A DNA stretch of 12,172 nt, taken from NCBI GenBank assembly GCA_040379385.1, contig JBEILF010000072.1:1-12172 (forward strand). The letters are read 5' to 3'. Each line of letters starts with the position of its first letter. Positions within the stretch are counted from its first letter, which is position 1. Both the position numbers and the translations under genes were made by a program. Of this stretch, positions 1 through 6,035 are shown one piece after another. The notes under the pieces are model-generated. The model did no database searches. It was not told the origin of the DNA and saw only the letters and a program-made list of their open reading frames with translations. The stretch is from UKL13-2 sp040379385. GTDB taxonomy: Bacteria > Pseudomonadota > Gammaproteobacteria > Burkholderiales > Usitatibacteraceae.

Positions 1-1
1 C

Positions 2-451
2 GCACCAGCCGGGGTATTCCGCGGATTGGCGCAGACACATGGCTTTGGCAGTTACGTGGCGGCGTGTGCGGAAGTCTCGGTTAGCAAAGATGGTGTGCTG
101 AAAATTCATCGCATCGTTGCCGCGACCGATTGTGGCTATGCCGTCAATCCACAGCAAATCGAAGCGCAGGTCGAAGGCTCGTTTGTCTACGGCCTCAGCG
201 CGGCGCTGTATCAAGAATGTACGGTGAAAGACGGCCGGATTGTCGAGACCAATTTCCACGAGTATCCATCGTTAAAACTCGCCGATATGCCGAAGGTTGA
301 AACGTTGATCGTCGCCTCAGGTGGTTTCTGGGGTGGTGTTGGTGAACCAACTATCGCGGTGGCGGCACCGGCGGTTTTGAACGCCATCTTCGCCGCAACC
401 GGCAAACGTATCCGCGATTTGCCGTTGAAAAATCATAGCCTGAAGGCTTAG
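2..451 (+). CDS. Molybdenum hydroxylase large subunit, C-terminal part (isoquinoline 1-oxidoreductase beta / IorB-like)
   Basis: This is the 3' end of a gene that begins left of the window; the frame is open from base 2 and ends at TAG 449-451, giving 149 visible residues. The residues resemble the C-terminal molybdopterin-binding region of the xanthine oxidase family, IorB/aldehyde dehydrogenase branch. Visible marks are RGLAQTHGFGSYVA near the start, a block ending CGYAVNPQQIEAQVEG, and GGVGEP with the Glu (visible residue 115) that acts as catalytic base in this family. Such enzymes hydroxylate aldehydes or N-heterocycles with a Mo-pterin cofactor, and work with a small 2Fe-2S subunit that is not in view. 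IorB-type enzymes often pass electrons to a c-type cytochrome and are often exported. The next gene starts two bases after the stop, so the enzyme is probably co-transcribed with soxXYZA. The substrate cannot be told from this fragment. Confidence 0.85.
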   Translation, partial: APAGVFRGLAQTHGFGSYVAACAEVSVSKDGVLKIHRIVAATDCGYAVNPQQIEAQVEGSFVYGLSAALYQECTVKDGRIVETNFHEYPSLKLADMPKVETLIVASGGFWGGVGEPTIAVAAPAVLNAIFAATGKRIRDLPLKNHSLKA

Positions 452-453
452 GG

Positions 454-918
454 TTGGGAAACGTGGTGGCCGTAAAGCGGCACTCGTTTATCGCCGCCAT
501 CTGTGCTGTGTTTGGAAGCCTGGCGGCGGTCGCGCAAACAATGCCAGTGGTGGTAGACGACGGCATCCCCGCGCCGTTGTCGGCACTGGTTGGCGATGCC
601 GCGCGCGGCAAAGCCATCGTCGCAAGCCGCCAGCAGGGTTTTTGTGCCCTCTGCCACCAGCTACCAAACGATGTCGCTGCGTCTGCGGCGTTTCAAGGCA
701 ACCTCGCGCCGTCTATTGCTGGCGCAGGCAGCCGCTGGAGCGCCGCTCAACTACGGCTGCGCATGGTGGACAGTCGCAGGCTGAACCCCAACAGCATCAT
801 GCCCGCCTACCATCGAACCGAAGCACTAACACGTGTCGGCATCGCCTGGCGGACAAAGCCGATCCTTGATGCTCAACAAATCGAAGATGTGGTTGCTTTC
901 CTCGTCACACTGAAATGA
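454..918 (+). CDS. soxX: Sulfur oxidation c-type cytochrome SoxX
   Basis: This is a monoheme periplasmic cytochrome. In the Sox pathway SoxX pairs with SoxA to couple thiosulfate oxidatively to the SoxY cysteine and to accept the electrons. The predicted protein has 154 residues. An N-terminal export signal ends near AAVAQ (residue 28). The heme site is FCALCH (C64, C67, H68). A family-typical block follows: LAPSIAGAGSRWS, LRLRMVDSRRLNPNSIMP with M116 as the likely distal ligand, WRTKPIL and QQIEDVVAFL. Start choice is uncertain. TTG 454 has GAAGG at 442-446 with 7-base spacing, while GTG 463 and GTG 466 would give shorter signal peptides. It sits two bases after the molybdenum hydroxylase gene and seven bases before soxY, so one transcript is likely. 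Confidence 0.9.
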   Translation: MGNVVAVKRHSFIAAICAVFGSLAAVAQTMPVVVDDGIPAPLSALVGDAARGKAIVASRQQGFCALCHQLPNDVAASAAFQGNLAPSIAGAGSRWSAAQLRLRMVDSRRLNPNSIMPAYHRTEALTRVGIAWRTKPILDAQQIEDVVAFLVTLK

Positions 919-925
919 GACTGTA

Positions 926-1378
926 ATGACGACGCGACGCCATTGTCTGATACAGCTATCCTCGCTCGGCGCATCCGCATTATTGGTGCCCGCAGTTGCG
1001 GCTATGGCTGAAGTTGACCCTCTCGTAAAGCGCAGCCGCGCCTATGCCGACGGCGGACAAATTCGCGAAGGTAAGGTGGCACTCGAAATTGCGCCACTAG
1101 TCGACAACGGCAATAGCGTGCCGATCACCGTGTCGGTGCAAAGCCCGATGACAGCAACGGACCGCGTAGTGGGCATCGCCGTCTTCAATGAAAAAAATCC
1201 GCAGCCGGAGGTTGCCGAATTCACGCTAGGCCCGCGTGCGGGACATGCAAAGATCGCCACCCGTATTCGCCTCGCCACCAGCCAACGCCTCGTAGCCGTC
1301 GCCAAGATGGCCGATGGCAGCTGCTGGACACATACGGTTGAAGTGGTTGTCACGCTCGCCGCGTGTTTGGAAGACTGA
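926..1378 (+). CDS. soxY: Thiosulfate oxidation carrier protein SoxY, AAC-tail variant
   Basis: SoxY carries sulfur intermediates on a C-terminal cysteine as a heterodimer with SoxZ in the periplasm. The predicted protein has 150 residues and starts with a Tat-like twin-arginine signal (TTRRHCLIQLSSLGASALL), as expected because SoxYZ is exported folded. The middle matches the SoxY fold: GKVALEIAPLVDNGNSVPI, then VVGIAVFNEKNPQPEVAEF, then ATRIRLATSQRLVAVAKMADGS. The C-terminus is VTLAACLED. A cysteine (C147) is present, but not inside the GGCGG arm of classical SoxY. A second mature-region cysteine, C133 in GSCW, sits 14 residues earlier. The start ATG 926 has only a weak GAG Shine-Dalgarno at 917-919. 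I am confident of the SoxY family; whether it works in the classical cycle is less sure. Confidence 0.88.
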   Translation: MTTRRHCLIQLSSLGASALLVPAVAAMAEVDPLVKRSRAYADGGQIREGKVALEIAPLVDNGNSVPITVSVQSPMTATDRVVGIAVFNEKNPQPEVAEFTLGPRAGHAKIATRIRLATSQRLVAVAKMADGSCWTHTVEVVVTLAACLED

Positions 1379-1411
1379 AAAGACCGTCAAGGCACCTTCA
1401 AGGCAAACCAT

Positions 1412-1753
1412 ATGGCGCGCAACATATTGACCGTACCCACCACTGCAAAACCAGGGGAGATCATTGAGCTTCGGGCGTTGATTCAACACCCGATGGAAAC
1501 AGGATATCGGCGATCAAGTGAAGGTGCCATGCTAAAACGCGACTTGATCCGTAACTTTAGCTGTCACTTTCTTGAAACTGGCAAAACCGGCGCGGGTGAG
1601 TTGGTATTCGCCGCCAAACTGTTTGCTGCGGTCTCAGCGAATCCCTACCTATCCTTCCACACCACCGCATTTGCCAGCGGCACATTTTTGTTTGTTTGGT
1701 CGGGTGACAACGGTTTCACGCAGACTGAGCGCGCGGCCATCAAGGTTCGATAG
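1412..1753 (+). CDS. soxZ: Thiosulfate oxidation carrier complex protein SoxZ
   Basis: SoxZ is the partner subunit that holds SoxY in the periplasmic carrier complex; it has no signal peptide and is normally exported with SoxY. The predicted 113 residues are close to the usual family length. Family marks are AKPGEIIELRALIQHPMETGYR, a conserved basic and hydrophobic stretch LKRDLIRNF, then CHFLETGK, LFAAVSANPYLSFH and a final strand FLFVWSGDNGF that ends the immunoglobulin-like fold. ATG 1412 has AAGG at 1400-1403 with 8-base spacing. The upstream gap holds two copies of TCAAGGCA (1387-1394 and 1398-1405), so the ribosome-binding motif is effectively doubled. It lies 33 bases after soxY and 10 bases before the preferred soxA start. 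Confidence 0.92.
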   Translation: MARNILTVPTTAKPGEIIELRALIQHPMETGYRRSSEGAMLKRDLIRNFSCHFLETGKTGAGELVFAAKLFAAVSANPYLSFHTTAFASGTFLFVWSGDNGFTQTERAAIKVR

Positions 1754-1763
1754 GCTTGTCATC

Positions 1764-2549
1764 GTGGCTAACGTTCGAGACATGTTGTACGCCGGGTTTG
1801 CACTCGCCACCGCACTGCCAACCATCGCCGTTGCCCAATCGCCGACCGACCTGCGGAAGTCGGGTTACGCGTTTATGGCACCGTCAACCCAGGCGCTACA
1901 AAACGACGATAGCCAAAACCCGGCGATGCTGTGGGTGAAGGATGGCGAGGCTGCGTGGCAGCGTACCGACGGCGCGGCAAATAAATCTTGCGTGAGTTGT
2001 CACGGTGATGCAAAAACAAAAATGCGTGGCGTTGCGACGCGATTTCCCGCGTATTCCGGCTCACTGGGTCGCGTAATCAATTTGCAGCAGCAAATCAACT
2101 TATGTCGGACGCTTCGACAAAAGGCACCTTCACTGCCGTTGGAGCACCAAATCCTGCTGGCACTGGAAAGCTATGTCGCGACGCAATCGCGCGGATTGCC
2201 AATCACACCGACCGCTAACAAAAAACTTGGCGATGCGCAGAAAAAGGGTGGGGCGCTTTTTGCCCAACGCATTGGTCAGATGGATCTCAGCTGTCAGGAT
2301 TGCCATAACAACCAAGTGGGCCGTTCGTTGGCGGGGAATCTGATTCCGCAGGCGCATCCGACGGGCTACCCACTATATCGTTTGGAATGGCAGGTTGTTG
2401 GCGGACTCCAGCGCAGAATACGCAACTGTATGGCGGGTGTACGCGCCGAGCCATACGCCTACGGCAGCGACGAAATGGTGGCGCTTGAAGCCTATCTAGG
2501 CAAGCGCGCCGCCGGCATGAAATTGGAGGTACCAGGAGTACGGCCCTGA
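1764..2549 (+). CDS. soxA: Sulfur oxidation diheme cytochrome SoxA
   Basis: SoxA is the large subunit of the periplasmic SoxXA cytochrome that joins thiosulfate to SoxY. From the preferred start it has 261 residues. Two heme sites are visible: CVSCH (C76, C79, H80) and CQDCH (C177, C180, H181). C114 in INLCR is placed as the expected cysteine ligand of the first heme. C222, in CMAGVRAEPY, is the conserved cysteine that becomes the persulfide heme ligand in this family. This is therefore a diheme SoxA, as in Paracoccus, unlike the monoheme forms. GTG 1764 is preferred because it gives a signal peptide with a positive residue (MANVRD then a hydrophobic core, cleavage after AVA) and AGG at 1752-1754. 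ATG 1782 is the alternative. The open frame runs upstream into soxZ, but that part shows no Sox-like sequence. No soxB follows. Confidence 0.92.
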   Translation: MANVRDMLYAGFALATALPTIAVAQSPTDLRKSGYAFMAPSTQALQNDDSQNPAMLWVKDGEAAWQRTDGAANKSCVSCHGDAKTKMRGVATRFPAYSGSLGRVINLQQQINLCRTLRQKAPSLPLEHQILLALESYVATQSRGLPITPTANKKLGDAQKKGGALFAQRIGQMDLSCQDCHNNQVGRSLAGNLIPQAHPTGYPLYRLEWQVVGGLQRRIRNCMAGVRAEPYAYGSDEMVALEAYLGKRAAGMKLEVPGVRP

Positions 2550-2627
2550 CTCACCAGCCCAACAGAAATTTATAAATGTGTTGGTTGTTGCCCCGTTAAA
2601 CTATTAGATTCCAACACTTGCCAACAA
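2550..2627 (+). promoter_or_regulatory. Candidate promoter/operator region of the OmpR-type regulator gene
   Basis: This 78-base gap is clearly more AT-rich than its surroundings. TATAAA at 2571-2576 matches five of six -10 bases, but the best -35 candidate (CTGACT 2546-2551) is 19 bases away, so the promoter call is weak. GTGTTGG (2578-2584) and CCAACAC (2611-2617) form an exact 7-bp inverted repeat around a 26-base spacer. There is no T-run, so it does not look like a rho-independent terminator for the sox genes. No Shine-Dalgarno is seen before ATG 2628. Confidence 0.3.
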
Positions 2628-2630
2628 ATG
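2611..2630 (+). repeat. Tandem 10-bp direct repeat at the regulator start codon
   Basis: CCAACACTTG (2611-2620) is followed directly by CCAACAAATG (2621-2630). Eight of ten positions are identical, and the second copy contains the ATG of the response regulator gene. OmpR-family proteins typically bind tandem direct repeats one helical turn apart, so this may be an autoregulatory site. The 7-bp inverted copy at 2578-2584 may belong to the same element. It could also be chance in a short AT-rich stretch. Confidence 0.3.
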
Positions 2631-3323
2631 TCCGCCAAACATATTTTTGTCGTCGACGACGACGACGTTACCGCAGCGATTCTGTCCGGTCATCTGACCA
2701 AAGAGGGCTATCGGGTAACGCGTCTGGCGGACGGCAACACGTTAATCGACGACGTTCAGCGCGAACAACCCGACGCGATCATCCTTGACGGACGCTTGCC
2801 GAGCGCAGATGGATTCGACTTGTGTCGTGAGCTGCGTCCAAGGTTTTCCGGGCCAATTTTGCTGCTCACCGCTCGCGACGACGATATCGACGAATTGCTT
2901 GGGCTTGAGCTGGGTGCGGATGACTACCTGCGTAAACCGGCAACATCCCGCATCGTTCTCGCGCACTTGCGAGCCTGCCTGCGGCGGACCGGCGGTGCTG
3001 CAGCCAACGATGGCAAAGCCAGCCTCGCTTTTGGCGATTTGCACATCAACCCGGCGGCCCGAAGTGCAACCCTCAAGGGTGAGGCGATACCGCTTACCAC
3101 CGCTGAATTTGATCTGTTGTGGATGCTGGCCAGCCAATCCGGTTCCGTACTCTCACGCGAGGAGATGTTTCGGCAAACTCGTGGTATTGATTACGATGGA
3201 CTTGATCGATCCATCGACATGCGCATTTCGCGTCTGCGCAAACTCATCGGCGACGATACCGAGAACCCGGTCATCATCAAAACCGTGCGCGGCAAAGGTT
3301 ACTTATTTGTCGCACCAACGTAG
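2628..3323 (+). CDS. OmpR/PhoB-family DNA-binding response regulator
   Basis: This is a two-domain cytoplasmic response regulator of 231 residues, of usual length for the family. The receiver domain (about 1-120) has the acidic pocket D10-D13, the phosphoacceptor D54 in LDGRLP, the switch threonine T81 in LLLTAR and K103 in LRKP. The winged-helix DNA-binding domain (about 134-230) shows AIPLTTAEFDLLWML, then SREEMF, then DRSIDMRISRLRKLIGDD and the C-terminal wing hairpin IIKTVRGKGYLF. It starts 78 bases after soxA and is the only DNA-binding regulator of the signalling block. It is therefore the natural output of the kinase at 3916-5625; that pairing is inferred from position only. A role in controlling the sox genes is possible, but no shared operator upstream of them was found. 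No Shine-Dalgarno is visible. Confidence 0.93.
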   Translation: MSAKHIFVVDDDDVTAAILSGHLTKEGYRVTRLADGNTLIDDVQREQPDAIILDGRLPSADGFDLCRELRPRFSGPILLLTARDDDIDELLGLELGADDYLRKPATSRIVLAHLRACLRRTGGAAANDGKASLAFGDLHINPAARSATLKGEAIPLTTAEFDLLWMLASQSGSVLSREEMFRQTRGIDYDGLDRSIDMRISRLRKLIGDDTENPVIIKTVRGKGYLFVAPT

Positions 3324-3350
3324 TCAGGGCAGGGCCGCGCGACGCCGCCG

Positions 3351-3370
3351 TGACAATCGGTGACAAAAGG
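3351..3370 (+). repeat. Tandem 10-bp direct repeat TGACAANNGG x2
   Basis: TGACAATCGG (3351-3360) and TGACAAAAGG (3361-3370) lie head to tail, with eight of ten positions identical. They are in the 150-bp gap (3324-3473) between the OmpR-type regulator gene and the first HPt-like gene. Ten-base periodicity on one face of the helix fits binding by a dimer of an OmpR-family regulator, which makes this a candidate control site for the downstream four-gene run. No convincing sigma-70 hexamer pair was found beside it. Confidence 0.35.
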
Positions 3371-3430
3371 GCAACACGAGGCCGACAGACGCGGCAAGCC
3401 GTCTCACTCAGAATATGTCTATTGCGGCTG

Positions 3431-3440
3431 ACCAATTGGT
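3431..3440. repeat. 10-bp perfect palindrome ACCAATTGGT
   Basis: This is a perfect 10-bp palindrome whose symmetry does not extend beyond base 3430 or 3441. It lies 33 bases upstream of the HPt-like gene at 3474, in the same gap as the TGACAA tandem repeat. It could be a small operator half-turn or simply chance; there is no matching second copy in this gap. Confidence 0.25.
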
Positions 3441-3473
3441 TACTGCAAGCCTCTCCCACCAAAGGTACTAGAC

Positions 3474-3890
3474 ATGATGAACTTGCATACTGAACGGAGC
3501 AGCCTCACCCCCCGTAGTCACGCTGCATTTCAGTACATTGACCTTGATGAGATCGAACATTTTATTGGCGAGCGCCCGGAAGTGTTGGTAGAGCTACTAC
3601 AGCTCGCATTATCTACCGGTCGCGACCAAATTAGTTTCGTAAATCGCTGTGGTGCCACTGGTGACGCCCCGGCACAGCGATTGGCAATACACAATCTACT
3701 GAACACGTTTCATTTCTTGCGCGCCAAAAAAGCAATAACCACCGCTCGGCGAGCAGAGCGCTATGTCGCAGCATCGTATACGCCGTTGGGGCCGATGATG
3801 CTGAATGAATTGAATGCGGTTTGCGATGCCATTGAGGCGGAGTTGTCTGCGTTCCTCGGTCATCCCGACACCATCACCCCTGCGGTATAA
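3474..3890 (+). CDS. HPt-like protein 1 (small helical, phosphotransfer-domain-like)
   Basis: This is a 138-residue, mostly helical protein that I assign to the HPt-like fold by pattern. The diagnostic stretch is AIHNLLNTFHFLRA (residues 71-84), which lines up with the HPt consensus A-H-x-L-K-G-[SA]-x(3)-L-[GA]-A and places H73 as the possible phosphorylated histidine. The Lys and Gly that usually follow are Leu and Asn here, so transfer activity is not certain. Residues 22-128 align without gaps to residues 25-131 of the protein at 6035-6442, with about 38 of 107 identical by hand count. ATG 3474 has AAAGG at 3461-3465 with 8-base spacing; a second ATG follows at once. It ends 25 bases before the histidine kinase, so an operon and a phosphorelay role are likely. 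It has no membrane segment or signal peptide. Confidence 0.72.
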   Translation: MMNLHTERSSLTPRSHAAFQYIDLDEIEHFIGERPEVLVELLQLALSTGRDQISFVNRCGATGDAPAQRLAIHNLLNTFHFLRAKKAITTARRAERYVAASYTPLGPMMLNELNAVCDAIEAELSAFLGHPDTITPAV

Positions 3891-3915
3891 CCACCAACCA
3901 CGCTAGAGCTGCAAA

Positions 3916-5625
3916 GTGGCCACTCTTTCTCTCCCGCAAACACGCTTCACGGGCAAGTTGCGATGGAATCATCTGTCGCCGGCTCGTCGTGTGGTGCTGT
4001 CGGTAATGCTGTTTGCCGGGTTGTCTGTGTTTGCCGTTTGGTGCATCGCGATGCGAGAAATTGCCAGCGAGCGCAAACGCGTCATCGCCGAAGCTGCACA
4101 ACAGGCGGCACATCTTGCCAGCGCACATGAGGAGCATACGCTACGCACAATTTTGGCCGTCGACCAATCGGTACTGTTCCTAAAGCACCAGTATGAACTC
4201 CGCCACGGCATCTTCCAGCTCAGCCATTACGTTGATTCGGCTGTCCTCGCCAAGGAAGTTCTTAATCTGTATGCGGTCGTTGACACGTCTGGTTTTGTCA
4301 CTGACTCAACCCAACCATTTCCGCGCATCAACTTGTCTGAGCGTGAACACATCAGAGTACACGCCACCAGCCCCAATAGCGGACTGTTCATTAGCAAGCC
4401 GGTGCCAGGCCTAGTCTCGAACAAGTGGTCCATGCAGATTACGCGTCGGCTCAACAACCCAAGCGGCGGCTTTGATGGCGTAATCGTCGCCTCGATGGAT
4501 GCCTTCTACTTCACGCGTGTTTACCAAGCCTCAACCGCCGGACGAAACAGCCTAGTCTCGCTGGTCGGGTCTGACGGGATTGTGCGGGCCCAACAGCTTG
4601 GCGACGTATCGTCGGTGGGGCAAGACTTGTCGAAGTCGCGCGCGTTTCAAACGATGCTCGGCGCGGGGGCGCAGACTATCGGCACCACCACCGAACTCGA
4701 CGGTAGCGAGCGCGTGGTGGCGTACCGAAAGCTAGCAAATTTACCGCTGTACTTAGTCGTTGGTCTTTCTCTTCAAGAGGTCACCGCGACAATGGAGGAC
4801 TACCAACGCACCGTGCACACCATGGCCGGTCTGACATCCGTGCTGATCGTGTTGTTTTGTGGCATGTTGCTCGGAACCATCGCACGCATCGAGGAAAGTC
4901 GTCAGGCCGCCCTGCAAGCTAACGAGGCGAAATCGCAGTATCTAGCTAATATGTCACACGAGCTACGCACGCCTCTCAGCGGCATTCTAGGATACGCTGA
5001 GCTGCTGAAAACAGACCTCAACGACCCGGAGCAACGCAAGTTTGCCATGGCCATTTACAAGAGTGGTGCGCATCTCTTGGAGCTGGTTAATACGGTACTC
5101 GATCTTGAGAAGGTGTCATCGGGCATGATGGAAACCCACATCGAGCGCGAAAATCTGGCCGACTTGATTTCAGAAGTGGTGAACGGTCATCGCGCGAGTA
5201 TCCGCACCAAGGGTTTGGAGCTTCGGTTTGAACTGCGAGAAGACCTTCCCGTATATGTGTCATGTGATCGCCTAAAACTTACCCAGGTTCTCAATAACCT
5301 GCTGCATAACGCCATCAAATTCACCGATACTGGGTTCATTGCTGTGCGTGCCGGGCTGCGGGACGCACCGGCTGGTCAAGAACTATTCATCGAAGTTGCC
5401 GATAGCGGTATTGGCATCCCGAAGGCACTGCAAACTAGAGTTTTTGAGAAGTTCGTTCAAATCAACGGCGCTGATGGCCGTGCTCAGCAAGGTAGTGGTT
5501 TGGGCCTCGCACTGGTCAAAGAGCTCACCGCACTGATGGGCGGAAACATCACCCTGGACTGCACATCTTCCAAGGGCTCCATATTTACCGTATCGCTTCC
5601 GCTCGAACCGTTACATTCCAGTTAG
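3916..5625 (+). CDS. Membrane sensor histidine kinase with Cache-like periplasmic domain
   Basis: The predicted protein has 569 residues. A first membrane helix (about 27-47) is followed by a large extracytoplasmic domain (about 50-300) with double-Cache/PDC-like character: EREHIRVH, GLFISKPVPG, WSMQITRRLNNPSGGFDGV and LVGSDGIVRA. A second helix (about 303-324) leads without an obvious HAMP domain into the HisKA domain, with H348 in NMSHELRTP as the phosphoacceptor. The ATPase domain has the N box NNLLHNAIKF (460-469), G1 DSGIGIP (496-502), the F box FEKFVQ, and G2 GSGLGLAL (526-533). There is no attached receiver or HPt domain; both are supplied by the next two genes. It starts at GTG 3916, the only start that keeps the whole first membrane helix. 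The sensor probably binds a small ligand, but which one cannot be read from the sequence. All catalytic motifs are intact. Confidence 0.93.
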   Translation: MATLSLPQTRFTGKLRWNHLSPARRVVLSVMLFAGLSVFAVWCIAMREIASERKRVIAEAAQQAAHLASAHEEHTLRTILAVDQSVLFLKHQYELRHGIFQLSHYVDSAVLAKEVLNLYAVVDTSGFVTDSTQPFPRINLSEREHIRVHATSPNSGLFISKPVPGLVSNKWSMQITRRLNNPSGGFDGVIVASMDAFYFTRVYQASTAGRNSLVSLVGSDGIVRAQQLGDVSSVGQDLSKSRAFQTMLGAGAQTIGTTTELDGSERVVAYRKLANLPLYLVVGLSLQEVTATMEDYQRTVHTMAGLTSVLIVLFCGMLLGTIARIEESRQAALQANEAKSQYLANMSHELRTPLSGILGYAELLKTDLNDPEQRKFAMAIYKSGAHLLELVNTVLDLEKVSSGMMETHIERENLADLISEVVNGHRASIRTKGLELRFELREDLPVYVSCDRLKLTQVLNNLLHNAIKFTDTGFIAVRAGLRDAPAGQELFIEVADSGIGIPKALQTRVFEKFVQINGADGRAQQGSGLGLALVKELTALMGGNITLDCTSSKGSIFTVSLPLEPLHSS

Positions 5626-5657
5626 TCGCAGCATAAGCATCCTGAAAGGAAATCAAC

Positions 5658-6035
5658 ATGAAACAAATACTAATCGTCGAAGACAACCCAATGAATGCCG
5701 AGCTGGCAAGAGTAATTCTGACGCGCGCCGGTTACGGTGCTGCAGTCGTCGAGCGAGCTGACTTTGCGATGGATTTTCTGGTTGGTAACGAAGTCGACGC
5801 CATTCTGAGCGATATCAGCCTTCCGGGAATGGGCGGCAAGGAGCTATGCCGATGGCTAAATGAACACCGGCCCAGCACACGTCCGAGAATGGTGGCCTAC
5901 ACAGCATTTGCAATGCCACACCAGCGCCAGTCCATTCTCGAGGCGGGCTTCGACGCGCTGGTGGTCAAGCCCGCCAAGCTGGAAACCATACTCAACGCGA
6001 TCGATCCTGACCGTAACCCGCTGGGGGATGTATAG
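5658..6035 (+). CDS. Stand-alone CheY-like receiver domain protein
   Basis: This is a 125-residue single receiver domain with no output domain. The acidic pair is E8-D9, the phosphoacceptor is D52 in LSDISLPGM, the switch threonine is T82 in AYTAFAM, and K104 sits in VVKPAK. The sequence is closest in style to receivers fused to the C-terminus of hybrid kinases (EDNPMNAELA, SDISLPGMGG). It probably takes the phosphoryl group from the kinase 32 bases upstream and passes it to an HPt-like protein. ATG 5658 has AAGGA at 5646-5650 with 7-base spacing. Its stop TAG shares the G at 6035 with the GTG start of the next gene, so translation of the two is probably coupled. The domain assignment is firm; its place in the relay is inferred from gene order. 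Confidence 0.93.
   Translation: MKQILIVEDNPMNAELARVILTRAGYGAAVVERADFAMDFLVGNEVDAILSDISLPGMGGKELCRWLNEHRPSTRPRMVAYTAFAMPHQRQSILEAGFDALVVKPAKLETILNAIDPDRNPLGDV

Noticed and set aside
1387..1405. Duplicated TCAAGGCA before soxZ as a possible regulatory repeat
   Set aside because: The simplest reading is a doubled Shine-Dalgarno-like sequence; two copies 11 bases apart are not enough to claim more.
1572..1763. Upstream extension of the soxA frame into soxZ, giving 325 residues
   Set aside because: The extra residues look nothing like SoxA, lack a signal peptide arrangement and overlap the well-supported soxZ reading. A start at GTG 1764 or ATG 1782 explains the protein.
3969..4457. Antisense open frames inside the histidine kinase gene
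   Set aside because: They are shadows of a gene with clear domains on the plus strand; no family resemblance or ribosome-binding site supports them.
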